Assembly: GCA_903853805.1 (NCBI GenBank)
Contig: CAINUN010000085.1
Span: 62,001 to 126,000 of the forward strand
Direction of reading: 5' to 3'
Origin: an uncultured Bacteroidota bacterium
GTDB lineage: Bacteria > Bacteroidota > Bacteroidia > Chitinophagales > Chitinophagaceae
DNA: 64,000 nucleotides
The notes under the pieces are model-generated. The model worked only from the letters and a program-made list of their open reading frames with translations, was not told the DNA's origin and did no database searches. The position numbers and the translations under genes are program-made. This document shows positions 63,606-64,000 of the stretch, piece after piece; the stretch's first letter is position 1; each line of letters opens with the position of its first letter.

Positions 63606-63983
63606 ATGTCGGAACAATTTTTTGAACAGCTTAAACACGAGACAATTACATGGTTGCGTTCGCTTGATTTTCTACAAGTGGAAAACATCATGCTTAAAAA
63701 TAGATTGGCAGAAATATTGAGATTAAACGTATCAAACGAAATCCTTGATAAGTTGGAACATTATCAGAACATTTTTCTAAGCAAGGATGCTGTAATTTCA
63801 ATACTTCGACACGATATTAAAGAACATAAAAAAGGGCTTCAGAATTCTCTTGCAATCAATGATAAAAATGATCCACTCTTTCAAAGACAACAACTTTTAA
63901 GATCAGATATGGAAAAGATGGAAAAAGAATTCAGCCGTTTAAAGGCTGAATTCAATAACTATCTTGCGCAATGTTGTGATTAA
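63606..63983 (+). CDS. Coiled-coil protein, unknown function
   Basis: A 125-residue soluble protein, almost entirely helical by composition, with two coiled-coil stretches (VENIMLKNRLAEILRLNVSNEILDKLEHYQN and DMEKMEKEFSRLKAEFNNYL). No signal peptide and no family that I recognise. A 10-bp perfect inverted repeat sits in its 3' part (63927-63953). Upstream is a T7G7 tract at 63526-63539. Confidence 0.7.
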   Translation: MSEQFFEQLKHETITWLRSLDFLQVENIMLKNRLAEILRLNVSNEILDKLEHYQNIFLSKDAVISILRHDIKEHKKGLQNSLAINDKNDPLFQRQQLLRSDMEKMEKEFSRLKAEFNNYLAQCCD

Positions 63984-64000
63984 TTAAACATGTTCTCCAA

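Overview
The window is AT-rich DNA from a member of the Bacteroidota, probably a Chitinophagales/Sphingobacteriia-like lineage; the genus cannot be fixed from this sequence. The evidence is two type IX secretion (T9SS) substrates with type A and type B C-terminal sorting domains, a GWxTD-domain protein, a DUF4286 protein, a THX ribosomal protein, an Rpb6-type RNA polymerase omega subunit, a bamD-omega gene pair, an AtpB with a long N-terminal extension, and promoters of the TTG-N17-23-TAnnTTTG type. DapF together with a DNPR-type MurE points to meso-diaminopimelate peptidoglycan. I saw no tRNA, rRNA, CRISPR array, prophage or transposase.

Layout. 1-1.5 kb: the 3' end of rsgA, a DUF4286 protein, an HU protein and ribosomal protein THX. 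1.5-10.5 kb: surface-carbohydrate genes (GT4 glycosyltransferase, asparagine synthase, polytopic membrane protein, polyprenol-phosphate mannosyltransferase, WbqC-like protein) around a type B T9SS protein. 10.5-13.4 kb: a GWxTD protein, dapF and recR. 13.5-19.8 kb: one 2109-residue T9SS surface protein. 20-25.6 kb: isoaspartyl peptidase, PyrR-like phosphoribosyltransferase, FtsX/MacB-type permease, an MFS transporter and an unknown protein followed by a 21-bp heptad repeat. 25.6-34.6 kb: mostly minus-strand housekeeping genes (clpB, flavin oxidoreductase, nucleotidyltransferase, pyrimidine nucleotidase, rpoZ, bamD). 34.6-34.95 kb: a gene-free AT-rich block with DnaA-box-like sequences, a 25-nt palindrome and phased MraZ boxes. 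34.95-50.75 kb: the complete division and cell wall (dcw) cluster, mraZ-rsmH-ftsL-ftsI-murE-mraY-murD-ftsW-murG-murC-ftsQ-ftsA-ftsZ. 51-55.2 kb: convergent atpBEFHA without atpG. 55.2-56.5 kb: an unusual block with an 85-bp tandem array, a 22-bp degenerate array, a hairpin and a small membrane-protein gene split at an A8 tract. 56.5-64 kb: hemN, then panD-flippase-rfaE2-ppx, an Hpt protein, a Gfo/Idh/MocA oxidoreductase, a CpsB/YwqE-type PHP phosphatase and a coiled-coil protein.

How the genes fit together. The dcw cluster makes and polymerises lipid II and builds the Z ring. dapF supplies meso-DAP. bamD, the heptose adenylyltransferase and the flippase-like protein serve the outer envelope, and the scattered glycosyltransferase, nucleotidyltransferase and PHP phosphatase genes suggest exopolysaccharide or O-antigen synthesis. 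The least expected parts are the 55.4-55.8 kb repeat arrays, the frameshifted membrane-protein gene beside them, the 21-bp heptad array at 25.33 kb, and the possible replication origin and MraZ operator in front of mraZ.
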